Positions 43,176-52,860 are shown, counted from the stretch's first letter. The stretch: 53,964 nucleotides of DNA from Candidatus Bathyarchaeota archaeon (GCA_018397035.1 JAGTQV010000001.1:20755-74718), one strand, 5' to 3'. Notes: generated by a model from the sequence alone, not told the origin. Numbers and translations are program-made.

Positions 43176-43424
43176 ATGGGCAGAAGGAGACGGAGAGTAG
43201 TAAAGATCGTTAAGAAGAAGCTACCGTCAATCTTCACCTGCCCGGTCTGCGGTGAAGAGTCCGTCAAGGTTATTCTCAAGAGCGGTTCAGGAAAGGCCTC
43301 TATCCAGTGTGGCTCATGCATGATGAGGGAGGAGCTTACCGTGCCCCGCTCAGCCACTATGGTAGATGCGTATTGCATATTCACTGACAAACTCCACGCT
43401 CATGCAAAGTCTACTGAAAGTTGA
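43176..43424 (+). CDS. Elf1-like transcription elongation factor
   Basis: The 82-residue protein has the basic N terminus MGRRRRRVVKIVKKKLPSIFTCPVCGEESV and the zinc ribbon formed by CPVC and CGSC. It matches archaeal Elf1, which binds RNA polymerase during elongation. It begins 17 bp after xdhC, so they may share a transcript, although their functions differ. Confidence 0.85.
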   Translation: MGRRRRRVVKIVKKKLPSIFTCPVCGEESVKVILKSGSGKASIQCGSCMMREELTVPRSATMVDAYCIFTDKLHAHAKSTES

Positions 43425-43495
43425 AGGCCTCAACGACCCTCTTCTTAACATAAACTAGTCAAGGACTCCACAGATCCATAGCTTGGGGAGCTGCA

Positions 43496-43747
43496 TTGCT
43501 GATAGGTCTGCAGGAACTCCTTCTAATCACTATAGTCATGATAATGTTGGTACTACCTGAGTTCTCCAGAGGCCACAAGAAAAGCTTCGGCTACCGTGTG
43601 AAACTCTATACGATAGTAGCCTTACTGCTAGTGTCACTAGCTATAATGTCTAGGTTTATCTTGAGGCTCTTCTCGATCATAGTGATTCTGCTCCTTTTGC
43701 TCGCGGTTACAGCGCTAATGCTGTTGAAGAGCCTCACGAAGAGATGA
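43496..43747 (+). CDS. Small membrane protein, TatA-like N terminus
   Basis: The 83-residue protein has a first hydrophobic helix (LIGLQELLLITIVMIMLVLPEF) followed by a short basic turn, then two more membrane segments (IVALLLVSLAIMS and LFSIIVILLLLLAVTALMLL). The start resembles the TatA helix and hinge, but TatA has only one membrane segment, so this is not a confident assignment. The start is a TTG at 43496. Confidence 0.5.
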   Translation: MLIGLQELLLITIVMIMLVLPEFSRGHKKSFGYRVKLYTIVALLLVSLAIMSRFILRLFSIIVILLLLLAVTALMLLKSLTKR

Positions 43748-43849
43748 GCGACGGATAACTAGGACGAATCTCCTCGTTCTCATCTGTTTTTTGCGTGCAC
43801 TCGTCTGCGATCAGAACCCTCACTAAGATACATTCACACTCATTGCAGC

Positions 43850-44273
43850 AAAGCTCTTGGCAGGTAGAGTCTGGATCCCAGTAGCAACTCTTTTCATACA
43901 TGCGCACCGATCCGTCTGTTAGGGAATACGCTGTTCCTCTACGTTTTCTGAAACACTTTAGAGCGCTTGGCTGACGGCGATACCGCAACAAACATTCTCA
44001 GCATACCGTTCTGCCATTTTGACATGTCTCTGGTTGGGGGCTTACGCAGCTATATTTGCGGTCGCAGCGGCAGTCATGTTGATTAAGCTGCTGCAGTTCT
44101 CTCGGCTCTTTCTTCTTCCAGTCGGGCTCGCGGCTATACTGTACTTTCCCTTCAACGTTTTCGCTGTCTACTGCAGCTTCTCAGGCAACCTCGCCTATTT
44201 CTCCCATATCACCGGATTCCTGCTGGGGTTCCATTCGGTGTGGCTTGGAGTCCAAACTGGGTGCGGAACATGA
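43850..44273 (+). pseudogene. Rhomboid-like protease remnant
   Basis: Fragments of the family pattern appear: LAGRVWIPVATLFIHAH (first loop and HA), then after frame changes WLGAYAAIFAVAAAVMLIKLL in place of the active GASGAIF block, and FSHITGFLLGF, the last membrane segment with its histidine. The catalytic serine position is tyrosine and the N-terminal half is out of frame. No clean start exists for the whole. Confidence 0.45.
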
Positions 44274-44277
44274 TTAT

Positions 44278-44309
44278 AACAGTAGGACCGTTTAACAGTA
44301 GGACCGTTC
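44278..44309. repeat. Two-copy 16-bp tandem repeat
   Basis: AACAGTAGGACCGTTT is followed directly by AACAGTAGGACCGTTC, differing only in the last base. It lies just after the rhomboid remnant in a non-coding stretch. Confidence 0.7.
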
Positions 44310-44412
44310 ACAGTGTTCATTTTGGTCGTAGCCTTCATAGCACCTGTCGACCTCTGCACCATCTATGCAAGACCGCTAGACTTCAGCAGCGTACACCAAT
44401 ATTCTAGAGATT

Positions 44413-44754
44413 CTATGTGAAGCGTCCGACCAGCGCCAAGATCCCGCCTAACAATACCAGCGTCCCACCTATCCCTCCAGCCACCACTCCAAGAGCTATC
44501 AAGACGACCGCCCATGCAGTCATGTCTATTCTTCGAGAGGCAAGGAGGGCGATGAAGCCGCACACAATATTGATCGCCATGTCTCCGCTCATGCCGGCTA
44601 CAAGTGGGAAGAGGTACCTAGACGGGACTAACATGTAGAACGGCACCACGAAATCCGATATTTCAAGTAACAGGAGTATGTTGATGATTATCAAGACGAG
44701 CGCACCTACCACACTGAGTGCAAAGGCGAACTCAAAGATGCTGACGCGCGCCAT
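44413..44754 (-). CDS. Four-helix membrane protein of unknown function
   Basis: The 113-residue product has four hydrophobic stretches: EFAFALSVVGALVLIIINILLLL, YLFPLVAGMSGDMAINIVCGFIALL, WAVVLIALGVVAGG and TLVLLGGILALVG. The glycine-rich last helices resemble DUF4064-type small membrane proteins, a weak resemblance only. It is downstream of tatD on the same strand, 17 bp away. Confidence 0.65.
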   Translation of the reverse strand: MARVSIFEFAFALSVVGALVLIIINILLLLEISDFVVPFYMLVPSRYLFPLVAGMSGDMAINIVCGFIALLASRRIDMTAWAVVLIALGVVAGGIGGTLVLLGGILALVGRFT

Positions 44755-44771
44755 AAACCAACTCTACCCCT

Positions 44772-45506
44772 CTAGAATTGCAAACCGAAAAGTTTGCATG
44801 CGTTGCTTGTAGTAATCTCCGCTAGCCGTTTAACGGTCAGGTTCTTGATTTCTGCGACGGCATCCGCAACCCTGATGACGTGACTGGGTTCACTGGTGAC
44901 TCCACGATACTTGACAGGAGTGTCTGTCTCCAGCAAGATAGACTCCACCGCTGCTCTCTCAATCGCTTCTCTATGCTTCATGCTGTACTCGATGGCGGGC
45001 GTGGCGGAAACTAGGTAGCCGCAATCGAGAATCTTCTCTAACGTCTCTAAAGGTCCAGTGTACCAGTGAAAGACCCCCCTTCTGATCTCTTTGTCAAGAA
45101 CGCAAGATAGCACCTCGTCCCAAGCATATCGCGAATGCAGTGAAACCGGCTTATCATGTCTCTCAGCTACCTCCAGCATCTTCTTGAAGACGGCTTTCTG
45201 TAAGTCCTTATCGACCCTATAAGAGTAGTCTAACCCAATCTCACCAATGGCTGCACAGGCATCCGCGTTCTCATCAATAAATCTAAGGGCCTCATCTGAG
45301 GCTGCTTCAGCCTCCGCCGGATGTATACCGATGGCTGGATAGATAAAGTCAGGGTGTTCCTGTGCAATCTCTAGGATCTTTGTATTGACTGCTAGACTCG
45401 CGCCGACAGCGACCACAGCTGTGACTCCCTTGATTCTGGCTCTCTCTATGGCTCCGTCTAGATCAATCAACTCATCCACATGGGCATGTGTGTCGACCAA
45501 TCTCAT
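44772..45506 (-). CDS. TatD family metal-dependent hydrolase
   Basis: The 244-residue barrel has the TatD metal sites: LVDTHAHVDE, AIGEIGLDYSY, VSLHSRYAWDEV, VFHWYTGP and LLETDTPVKY. Family members are 3'-5' DNases acting in DNA repair or turnover. Its start overlaps the upstream gene by 4 bp, so the two are translationally coupled. Confidence 0.9.
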   Translation of the reverse strand: MRLVDTHAHVDELIDLDGAIERARIKGVTAVVAVGASLAVNTKILEIAQEHPDFIYPAIGIHPAEAEAASDEALRFIDENADACAAIGEIGLDYSYRVDKDLQKAVFKKMLEVAERHDKPVSLHSRYAWDEVLSCVLDKEIRRGVFHWYTGPLETLEKILDCGYLVSATPAIEYSMKHREAIERAAVESILLETDTPVKYRGVTSEPSHVIRVADAVAEIKNLTVKRLAEITTSNACKLFGLQF

Positions 45507-46525
45507 TTTGGCTGGCCTCTCAAGATATTGAGGGCTGCAGACAAGTCTTGACGGAGCTCATCTTCAGACCCGACACCTATCATACATGCTGGAAGAGCCA
45601 AGTCCCTGTAAACGTATTCCAGTGCTTGTTGCGGATGTATTCTTCCGCCTGCGAACGGTTTGATCGCTATTACTGGCTTACCCGACTTCCTTATAGATGC
45701 TTCACAAGCCTCCTTTGTTGGGAACATCATCACTCCGATCTTGTTAACTGGGGTAACATACCCGTCGAAAGCGATCTTTGACCGTTCTAGGATCGGCATT
45801 GTGGTCCCTGCGTGGTGGCTTCCCAGCAGACATCTGTACCGGCACCTACGTAGTAGTTCGACCATGTTATCCAAAAGGTCCAAGCGGCCTCCAATTGCGA
45901 GAAGATCGGTTTCCGATCCAAGCTCGATGAAGGTAACGTTCATCGAGCTCAATGTTGCCAGTGCACCGACAATTTTTCTGTAGTCGATCTCGATCCTAGC
46001 GAGTTCATTTGAGTATGGCTTAGAATGCTTCAGTTGTTCAGGAAACTTGGATTCCCACCCCTCCCTTGCTTGGAGAATGGGATCCCTCAGGTACCTCCTC
46101 AAAACATCATCCTCACCATATGCCTTCTCAACTTGGTAGTAGGTGAGCCAGCGCCTATAGTCATCGATCGGCTTCTCGTCAATGAGGAGTGGGATTCTCA
46201 GGCAGACAATTAGAGCTAACTCCAACCCAGTCTCTCTCGATGCCTCCCTCACCGCTTCCAAGTATTGTAGAGCTCGGTCCCCCTCATCAGGGGTGGGCGC
46301 ACTTACAACAGTTATGCCTTGTTCTAATGCCTCAGTCAGGATAGTTACTATGTTCCCAATCTTGGAGAACCGTCTTGAGTATTCAGCGTTCTTCACTTTA
46401 CCTTGATACGATTCGCCGACGAAGGGTAGATGACCAAGGATCAATCTTGGGACTTCAGTTTCACCTATCTTAGTTGTGGGTATCACCCGGTCTGTGACCG
46501 CAGATCCTATTCGCAGACTTCTCAC
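45503..46525 (-). CDS. Aldo/keto reductase-like TIM-barrel protein
   Basis: The 340-residue protein starts with TKIGETEVPRLILGHLPFVGES and ends with VIAIKPFAGGRI..QQALEYVYRDLALPACMIGVGSEDEL, both resembling aldo/keto reductases. The middle is divergent (TFIELGSETDLLAIGGRLDLLD, LLGSHHAGTT) and I do not see the usual catalytic tyrosine/lysine set, so activity is doubtful. It is coupled to tatD by a 4-bp overlap. The start is a GTG at 46525, with a shared divergent promoter gap toward the PolD large subunit. Confidence 0.65.
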   Translation of the reverse strand: MRSLRIGSAVTDRVIPTTKIGETEVPRLILGHLPFVGESYQGKVKNAEYSRRFSKIGNIVTILTEALEQGITVVSAPTPDEGDRALQYLEAVREASRETGLELALIVCLRIPLLIDEKPIDDYRRWLTYYQVEKAYGEDDVLRRYLRDPILQAREGWESKFPEQLKHSKPYSNELARIEIDYRKIVGALATLSSMNVTFIELGSETDLLAIGGRLDLLDNMVELLRRCRYRCLLGSHHAGTTMPILERSKIAFDGYVTPVNKIGVMMFPTKEACEASIRKSGKPVIAIKPFAGGRIHPQQALEYVYRDLALPACMIGVGSEDELRQDLSAALNILRGQPK

Positions 46526-46594
46526 CCGGTGTGGGTCAGATGTTCACAATGAGCCGGCTGGAGATAAACTTAGTATCTAGGATGGAGAACACTC

Positions 46595-49500
46595 ATGCGG
46601 AGCTTGAGAGGTTCTTCTTTGAGCACTGTTCCAGCCTGGTATCAGGACTACATGCGTCGGCTGGGCGATCAATTTGAGGCCGTCTTCTCGCTTGCTCAGA
46701 AGGCTCGGTCCTTAGGTTTAGATCCGTCACCCGTAGTAGAGGCTGTAGTGGCTTCCGACTTGGCTGAACGTGTTGAGAAGTCTGTGGGTCCGCTTGGTAT
46801 CTCCTCCAGGATAAGGGAGCTGATGCAGAAGATGCCTTGGGAGGAGGTGGCCTTCAAAGTGGCTGAGGAGATAGCTCAGACCTTCAGTAAGGTAGGAGAG
46901 GAGGCGGCTGCGGACCAGGCTATCAGAACGGCTCTCGCGATATTGGGTGAGGGTGTGACGGTAGCTCCTGTGCAAGGAATCTCGAGCGTCAGGGTGAAGA
47001 TGAATCACGATAACTCCAGATATCTTGCGATCTACTTTGCTGGACCGATCCGCTCAGCCGGCGGCACTGAGATGGCGCTTATTCTGGTGGTTGCAGATTA
47101 CATTCAACAGCTTATGGGTCTCAGCCGATACAGGGCGACAGAGATAGAGGCCAGAAGGTTTGTGGAGGAGCTGCGGCTCTACGAAAGGGAAGTTTCACGT
47201 TTCCAGTTCAAAGTCTCTGACCAAGAGCTGTACAATGTTGTGATGAACCTTCCTGTGGAGGTCAACGGGGTCCAAACGGATCAGGTGGAGGTTGCATCAT
47301 TCAGAAACCTGCCAAGGATTGAGACGAACGGAGTTAGGGGTGGAGCGCTACGCGTCGTAAACGACGGCTTATTGGGGCGCGCCCAGAAGGTTATCAAGAT
47401 AGTTGATAAACTAGGTATCAGTGGCTGGAGTTGGCTGAGGGATCTCGCCCCTCGCGCCACAGAGGCCGAAGAGGTCCGTGACTTCATGTACCTTGAAGAC
47501 GTTGTTGGTGGCAGACCGATCTTCTCAATGCCGGCGACAGATGGAGGATTCAGGCTCCGGTACGGTAGGTCGAGAAACACAGGGCTTGCAGCCCTCGGTA
47601 TCCACCCATCGACTATGCATATCCTCCGCGATTTCATAGCTACAGGAACTCAGCTCCGGATAGAGAAGCCTGGGAAAGCTGGCATAGTCGCTCCGGTTGA
47701 GTCTATTGAACCCCCGATAGTCCGATTGACCGACGGTTCAGTTCACAGAGTGGATGACCCCAAGTTCGCAAAGAAGGTTGCGGACTCCGTCACTGAAGTA
47801 CTATTTCTCGGCGATATTCTCATCTCATTCGGTGAGTTTATCGAGAACAATAAGCCGCTCGCCCCATCAGGCTTTGTGGAGGAATGGTGGGGTGCACTTC
47901 TGGAACAGGTGATCGAGAGCAGGTATCGTACGGTTGAGAACGCCTCCGGAGAGGTCTACATCGACCCTGTGAGAATCAGATCTCTCATTAAGAATCCACT
48001 TGCCACCGTACCGACTCCAGATGAAGCGTTGAGATTATCAAAAGGCCTCGGGATCCCGCTCCACCCCAGATACACTTACCGCTGGAACAACCTCAAGCCT
48101 GAGGAGATCAATCAACTGAGAGTAGGGATTCTCAACTCTCTCGTCACGTCGAATGCGTCTGGGAGGATGGTTCTGAGAAACCTTGACAGCAGAACAAAGG
48201 CCTTACTTGAGAGGTTATGGGTGCCGCATGAGGTTGCAGGTGAGGAGGTTACAATTCCAGAAGGGAAAATATTGTGCGTCTGTCTAGGTCTGGACGGTGA
48301 GTGGAGACCGCCGAACGGAGATCTATCAGGCCTAGACTACGTCTCTAAAGCATCCGGCGTAACCCTTCAGGAGAAGGCCGTGACCTTCATAGGAGCTAGA
48401 ATGGGGAGGCCTGAGAAGGCGAGGAGGAGGGAGATGAAGCCTGCGGTCAACTGTCTCTTTCCAGTCGGCTTGGCAGGCGGAGCTAGGAGGAATATTGTTG
48501 AAGCAGCAAGAAATAACACAATCGTGTCTGTCGATATAGAGAAGCGAGAATGCCCTTCATGTCACCAACTTACACATACAAATAAATGTTTGAGTTGCAA
48601 CACAGAGACGATCCTGAAACGGTCATGCCCCAGGTGCGGGGCCTCTCTTGAAGAACTAGTCTGCCCACTATGCGGAGTTTCAGCAGTCACACACGAGAAA
48701 CGGCCGGTGAACATCAGACTACTGCTTGAGTCAGCCGCCAAGAAACTGGGTATAACACCACCTGAAGTCGTCAGGTGTGTACGCGGCATGACCAGCGACG
48801 CGAAGAAGCCTGAACCGCTCGAGAAGGGGCTTCTACGCGCCAGATATGGTCTATCAGTGTTCAAGGACGGAACGACGAGGTTTGATGCTACAAATGCCCC
48901 GCTGACACATTTCAAGCCAGTTGAGGTCGGTCTGTCTCTTGAAAAGGCTGTTGAACTCGGTTATGAACGAGACTCTCACGGCAACCCTCTGGTCAGCGCA
49001 GACCAGATGTGTACGCTGAATATACAGGACATCGTGATCCCAGAAGACTGCGCCGACTACTTCATCAATGTCAGTTGGTTCTTGGACGAGCTTTTGAAGA
49101 AACTCTACGGCCTTACACCCTACTATAACATCAAGAAGAGGGAAGACTTGATCGGTCACTTAGCAGTTGGATTATCACCTCATACTTCCGTAGGTGTCTT
49201 GGGAAGGATAATAGGGTTTACGAAAGCCAGCGTCTGCCTCGCGCACCCCTTCTGGCACGCTGCGAAGAGACGTGACTGCGATGGTGACGAAGACGCGATA
49301 ATGCTGTTGCTGGATGTTCTCCTGAACTTCTCCAAATCCTTCTTGCCTAGCAGGATCGGTGGATTGATGGATGCGCCGCTCTTGCTGTCGGTCTTTGTCA
49401 ACCCGAACGAAGTTGCAAGACAAGCCTTCAACATAGAGGTTGTCGATAGGCTCCCGCTACGGTTCTTCGATGAAGCAGGAAGACATTCAGAGCCTAAGAG

Positions 49501-50032
49501 CGTAACTGAAATAGTTCCCACAATAGTGAGTCGACTCGATAGAGAGGACATGTACGGGCCGGTAGGCTTCACTCATAACATAGAAGACATCAACAGCGGG
49601 AACTTGGAGAGCTCGTATAAACGTCTCCCGTCGATGTTGACCAAAATCCAAGAGCAGCTCAAACTGGCGGGCATCGTAAAAGCCGTTGCGTCACAGGAGG
49701 TTGCAAGGAAAGTCGTCGCAACCCACCTGATGCGTGATCTCGTAGGCAATCTGAAGGCTTTTTCCTCTCAGAGATTCAGGTGTTCAAGGTGTAATACTAG
49801 GTATCGGAGGATCCCTCTCCGCGGCGTCTGCCAACGATGCAACAGCAAGTTGAACCTGACTGTACACCGCGGCGCCATAGAGAAGTACCTTGGAATAGCA
49901 GAGAGGCTCGTCAAGGACTACAAGATAGGCATCTACTACGAGCAATGGTTGAGGATGATCTCAGAGGAGATAAACTCACTATTCAGGGAAAAGGGAGAAG
50001 AGAAACAGCCTGAACTCATAGATTTCATGTAG
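46595..50032 (+). CDS. polC: DNA polymerase D large subunit (DP2)
   Basis: The 1145-residue catalytic subunit of PolD shows AGPIRSAGGTEMALILVVADYIQ (about 148-170), YEREVSRFQ, the active-site block HAAKRRDCDGDEDAIMLLLDVLLNFSKSFLPSRIGG with catalytic aspartates, and NVSWFLDELLKKLYG. Cysteine clusters CPSCHQ..CLSC / CPRCG..CPLCG (about 650-690) and a later CSRCNTRYRRIPL..CQRC form zinc modules. No intein is inserted, unlike many euryarchaeal DP2. It works with DP1 (33293-34834). Length matches the family. Confidence 0.97.
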   Translation: MRSLRGSSLSTVPAWYQDYMRRLGDQFEAVFSLAQKARSLGLDPSPVVEAVVASDLAERVEKSVGPLGISSRIRELMQKMPWEEVAFKVAEEIAQTFSKVGEEAAADQAIRTALAILGEGVTVAPVQGISSVRVKMNHDNSRYLAIYFAGPIRSAGGTEMALILVVADYIQQLMGLSRYRATEIEARRFVEELRLYEREVSRFQFKVSDQELYNVVMNLPVEVNGVQTDQVEVASFRNLPRIETNGVRGGALRVVNDGLLGRAQKVIKIVDKLGISGWSWLRDLAPRATEAEEVRDFMYLEDVVGGRPIFSMPATDGGFRLRYGRSRNTGLAALGIHPSTMHILRDFIATGTQLRIEKPGKAGIVAPVESIEPPIVRLTDGSVHRVDDPKFAKKVADSVTEVLFLGDILISFGEFIENNKPLAPSGFVEEWWGALLEQVIESRYRTVENASGEVYIDPVRIRSLIKNPLATVPTPDEALRLSKGLGIPLHPRYTYRWNNLKPEEINQLRVGILNSLVTSNASGRMVLRNLDSRTKALLERLWVPHEVAGEEVTIPEGKILCVCLGLDGEWRPPNGDLSGLDYVSKASGVTLQEKAVTFIGARMGRPEKARRREMKPAVNCLFPVGLAGGARRNIVEAARNNTIVSVDIEKRECPSCHQLTHTNKCLSCNTETILKRSCPRCGASLEELVCPLCGVSAVTHEKRPVNIRLLLESAAKKLGITPPEVVRCVRGMTSDAKKPEPLEKGLLRARYGLSVFKDGTTRFDATNAPLTHFKPVEVGLSLEKAVELGYERDSHGNPLVSADQMCTLNIQDIVIPEDCADYFINVSWFLDELLKKLYGLTPYYNIKKREDLIGHLAVGLSPHTSVGVLGRIIGFTKASVCLAHPFWHAAKRRDCDGDEDAIMLLLDVLLNFSKSFLPSRIGGLMDAPLLLSVFVNPNEVARQAFNIEVVDRLPLRFFDEAGRHSEPKSVTEIVPTIVSRLDREDMYGPVGFTHNIEDINSGNLESSYKRLPSMLTKIQEQLKLAGIVKAVASQEVARKVVATHLMRDLVGNLKAFSSQRFRCSRCNTRYRRIPLRGVCQRCNSKLNLTVHRGAIEKYLGIAERLVKDYKIGIYYEQWLRMISEEINSLFREKGEEKQPELIDFM

Positions 50033-50043
50033 TGTAGGAGCAG

Positions 50044-50313
50044 ATGCCCTTCCGCAGAGTTCACCCCAAAGCCTACCTGACCACTAAGAGAAACGTCAGT
50101 AAAGGTCTTCAAGCACGTACAAAGATACTGGAAACAATCGAGAAAGGGGCAGCTCAAGCGGGCAAGGTCTCTGTCGAGACAGGCCTCTCTTACAGTGTGG
50201 TCACGTACCATCTTAGAATGATGAGGGATGAAGGGGTAGTGGAGCCCTCTGGTGGGAAGCGGCCTCTTACGTGGACGATTACCAGGTTCGGTCAGCAGTC
50301 CTTAGCCCTCTAA
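50044..50313 (+). CDS. Small winged-helix DNA-binding protein
   Basis: The 89-residue product has an ArsR-like fold: LQARTKILETIEKGAAQAGKVSVETG, recognition helix LSYSVVTYHLRMMRDEGVVE, and a wing RPLTWTITRFG. It starts 11 bp after the DP2 stop and is probably co-transcribed. Its target is unknown; control of the polymerase gene is a guess from position. After it, 50314-50460 is AT-rich with no gene. Confidence 0.8.
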   Translation: MPFRRVHPKAYLTTKRNVSKGLQARTKILETIEKGAAQAGKVSVETGLSYSVVTYHLRMMRDEGVVEPSGGKRPLTWTITRFGQQSLAL

Positions 50314-50460
50314 TTGCGTTATCCATGTTAATTTCACGCCGGACCTTTGATCAGAATCCATAGATTATTCACTAAAATTATGAATTACGATTTCTTGGAT
50401 AGACAAGAAAATGTGGATTATTGACCGTTTTCTCATTAGAATATGCCGTGAATATTAAGT

Positions 50461-51552
50461 TTAGGCTAGCCTGGCAGGAACAGTCTCATACTTTGCAGTG
50501 CAGGGGGGCCCCTCAGTCATATGGAGCTTCTTCCGGTCAAGCTGCATGATAACAGAGGTTATCGTCTCGAACTGATCGTCAGGGTGAGCCCGTGGATCCG
50601 GATGTCTACAGATAGAGTTTGGATAGTCAAAGTGATCACTGGTTACAAGCCGGATGGTCTCGGCGTTCAGTCTCCTCCTCCTCAGTAGAAGCCGCCTCAT
50701 TCGGTTCCACCTTATATGAGAATCTGGGAACACGGTCTTTCCTAAGTCTTTCACGCCGAGGTTCCCGAGGAAATTGTTTGAGTGAGTGATTATTCCGTCT
50801 TGAGGATGCAGGACCTCGATATCATCCGGTATAACCTCAAGGTCTATCGCCTCTCCTCCAGAGTGAGCTATCATGTAGTTTATCGAGGCCGATCTCCTAG
50901 CTTTCGCTACGGCGTGGACTGCGTCCCTTATAGATTTCGAGTTCAGGATCTCACGTGCCACAACTGATACAAGCGGGACGCCGGGGGCAATCCGGTCTTT
51001 GTCAGATAGCAAGGCGTTGATGCAGAGCCCTAGACCTGAAGAGTTCAGTCCTTTATGAGCTACATTACCCGCTTCGACATGAGTCAAGATGTCCGGCTTA
51101 CCACCAGACTGCTTTATAAAGAGAAGTATGCAGGACTCTCGGAATCTGCTTCTGAAGTCCCAGTTCTCGCCCAAGATCACTCCGTCACATGAAGCTGCGT
51201 CTGGTGTAGCTGCGAAAGATGTACATTCCCTGTTAACTCTTCCAGAAAGGGGTGAGATCGCAAATTCATACCTAGCGTTGAGCGCAACTACCTCCTCGAT
51301 GGGCCTCCCTGCTCCAGAAGCTACTCCCTCGATCTCATCCATGATATCGCTGTCGTACTCCTCGATCATGGCAGCCCACTTAGAAGCATCTGCTGTGACA
51401 TCTTTCCAGTCAAGTCCTGAGAAACGTTTGAACTGAAGCTTGTATGTCTCTATATTCTTCTGAATCAAGTCCTTGGCGAGTGAGCCGTACTGGAAGCCCC
51501 TCTCCCTCGGTTCACCCTCAACCATGATCGTTCTGGTCGATCGTAGCACCAT
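50461..51552 (-). CDS. C45-family acyltransferase/peptidase
   Basis: The 363-residue protein follows the acyl-CoA:6-aminopenicillanate acyltransferase family: EGEPRERGFQYG near the start, EIEGVASGAGRPIEEVVALNARYE, then the predicted autocatalytic nucleophile in NRECTSFAATPDA (Cys about 109), LGENWDFR, HVEAGNVAHKGLNSSGLGLCINAL and HSNNFL. Members self-cleave and then hydrolyse or transfer acyl groups; the natural substrate is unknown. Confidence 0.88.
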   Translation of the reverse strand: MVLRSTRTIMVEGEPRERGFQYGSLAKDLIQKNIETYKLQFKRFSGLDWKDVTADASKWAAMIEEYDSDIMDEIEGVASGAGRPIEEVVALNARYEFAISPLSGRVNRECTSFAATPDAASCDGVILGENWDFRSRFRESCILLFIKQSGGKPDILTHVEAGNVAHKGLNSSGLGLCINALLSDKDRIAPGVPLVSVVAREILNSKSIRDAVHAVAKARRSASINYMIAHSGGEAIDLEVIPDDIEVLHPQDGIITHSNNFLGNLGVKDLGKTVFPDSHIRWNRMRRLLLRRRRLNAETIRLVTSDHFDYPNSICRHPDPRAHPDDQFETITSVIMQLDRKKLHMTEGPPCTAKYETVPARLA

Positions 51553-51656
51553 GACTCGTACTCACACTGCTCTATCGCCTAACCTATCCATCAGTCTGAA
51601 TAGTTAAACTATCGGTTTTCACGTGTACAGGAATCTAAGTTTAAAAGGGTCTGACA

Positions 51657-51674
51657 CCACCTAATCTCTGGTGG
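51657..51674 (+). promoter_or_regulatory. Leader stem-loop of the Sec61-beta gene
   Basis: CCACC and GGTGG (51657-51661 and 51670-51674) form a 5-bp stem just before the TTG start at 51685. TTTAAAAG at about 51640 is the likely TATA element. A role in translation control is only a guess. Confidence 0.35.
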
Positions 51675-51684
51675 CGCTTACAAC

Positions 51685-51861
51685 TTGAGTGACCGTCAGA
51701 AGAGAAGGCGACGAGAAGCGCCGATGCCTGCTGCTAGTGCAGGCCTGTTACGCTTCTTTGAGGAAGAGACAGAGGGCGTGAAGTTGAGGCCTGAGCTCGT
51801 CATCATGCTTGCAATAGGGCTGATAGCCGCAAGCCTCATCGCATACGTATCCTTCAAGTAA
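51685..51861 (+). CDS. Preprotein translocase subunit Sec61-beta
   Basis: The 58-residue protein has a basic N terminus (RQKRRRREAPMP), the family block SAGLLRFFEEETEGVKLRPELV and one C-terminal membrane anchor (IMLAIGLIAASLIAYVSF). It is the beta subunit of the SecYE channel. The TTG start at 51685 includes the basic region; an internal ATG at 51724 would drop it. It is short and starts with TTG, so automatic callers may miss it. Confidence 0.88.
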   Translation: MSDRQKRRRREAPMPAASAGLLRFFEEETEGVKLRPELVIMLAIGLIAASLIAYVSFK

Positions 51862-51867
51862 AGAGAC

Positions 51868-52860
51868 TCAATGGAAGCTGCAGAGAGTCTTCTGCGGAAG
51901 AACCGGCAGCGGTCTGCTCACTATCCCCAGCTTTCTTCTGACATAGTCAGCGAAGACGCCCATGTAGCCTGTGAAGACATATACTGTCTTAGCTCTACAG
52001 TCCCTGATGAACTGCAGCAGCTGACTGAAGTCGGCGTGGCTGCTTAACGGAAAGGCAGCGAGCCCCTTCGCATTCATTCTCAAAGCCCAACCTGTCGTCA
52101 CGGCTCTAGCGTACTCTTCACCGTTAAACGTGCTTGAGTCCGCAGTCAGGTAGACGGAAGGAGATCCATCACGTGTCGCGCTGAGTTCTCTGTGTCTCAT
52201 CCGACAGCCGCTGGCTGAGTAGACCTCACTGATCCTTGAGATTCTCTGGTCCGTAGTAACATCCAAGTTAGTGAATGTGTTGAATAGCCTGATGAGCTCC
52301 TGAGCTTTTCCGGCTGCGTAGACTTTGAATGATGGCAGGATTCCCTGAGCGATTCTGCTCAATGTCCACGTAACTATGCTGTTGTATATAGACTCCCTAT
52401 CGGGAAAGATGTATGACGGCTCTCCATAGGTTGCTTCCATGACGAGGACATCGCACTCCGCTCTCTCAGCTTTCACCGTTGTAAGCGTATCAGTGTAGTT
52501 GATGTCACCTGTGTATAGAATAGTCATATCCGGCAAGGCCACTAGGAACTGAGTCGAGCCTAACATGTGTCCAGCGTTTATCGGGGTGATCTCAGCGTCA
52601 CCTACATGTACGGGCTTATTGAACTCGATATCAAAGAAGTTCTCGACAGGCTTTCCGTGGATGCTCTCGAATATTCTCCTTGTCTGCTGGGTCGAGTACT
52701 TAGGCGGCTTACTCTTCAGCCCAATAAAGTGGTCTGCATGCGCGTGGGAGATGAAGACGGAGCAGTTCCGCCCGCATAGGCACGTCGAGTCAGGGTCAAA
52801 GACTAGCCGGCCGTCCCTTGTCAGTATTGTGAACCCTCCAGCCCAGCCAAGCTCAGGCAT
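51868..52860 (-). CDS. Beta-CASP metallo-beta-lactamase nuclease
   Basis: The 330-residue protein has the MBL motifs SHAHADHFIG, a GHMLGS block, YTGDINYTDT and VMEATYGEP, followed by a beta-CASP-like part with the late histidine SSHADFSQLL. Together these mark mRNA 3'-end processing or SNM1-type nucleases; DNA or RNA as the substrate is unresolved. It is convergent with sec61-beta. Confidence 0.85.
   Translation of the reverse strand: MPELGWAGGFTILTRDGRLVFDPDSTCLCGRNCSVFISHAHADHFIGLKSKPPKYSTQQTRRIFESIHGKPVENFFDIEFNKPVHVGDAEITPINAGHMLGSTQFLVALPDMTILYTGDINYTDTLTTVKAERAECDVLVMEATYGEPSYIFPDRESIYNSIVTWTLSRIAQGILPSFKVYAAGKAQELIRLFNTFTNLDVTTDQRISRISEVYSASGCRMRHRELSATRDGSPSVYLTADSSTFNGEEYARAVTTGWALRMNAKGLAAFPLSSHADFSQLLQFIRDCRAKTVYVFTGYMGVFADYVRRKLGIVSRPLPVLPQKTLCSFH

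Noticed and set aside
43734-43991. Cys-rich minus-strand frame (CYWDPDSTCQELCCNECEC)
   Set aside because: It overlaps the rhomboid relic on the other strand, has no ribosome site or family match, and the cysteines can come from the shadow of the plus-strand codons.
46595-50032. Possible intein in the PolD large subunit
   Set aside because: The conserved catalytic blocks are continuous and the length is that of an intein-free protein.
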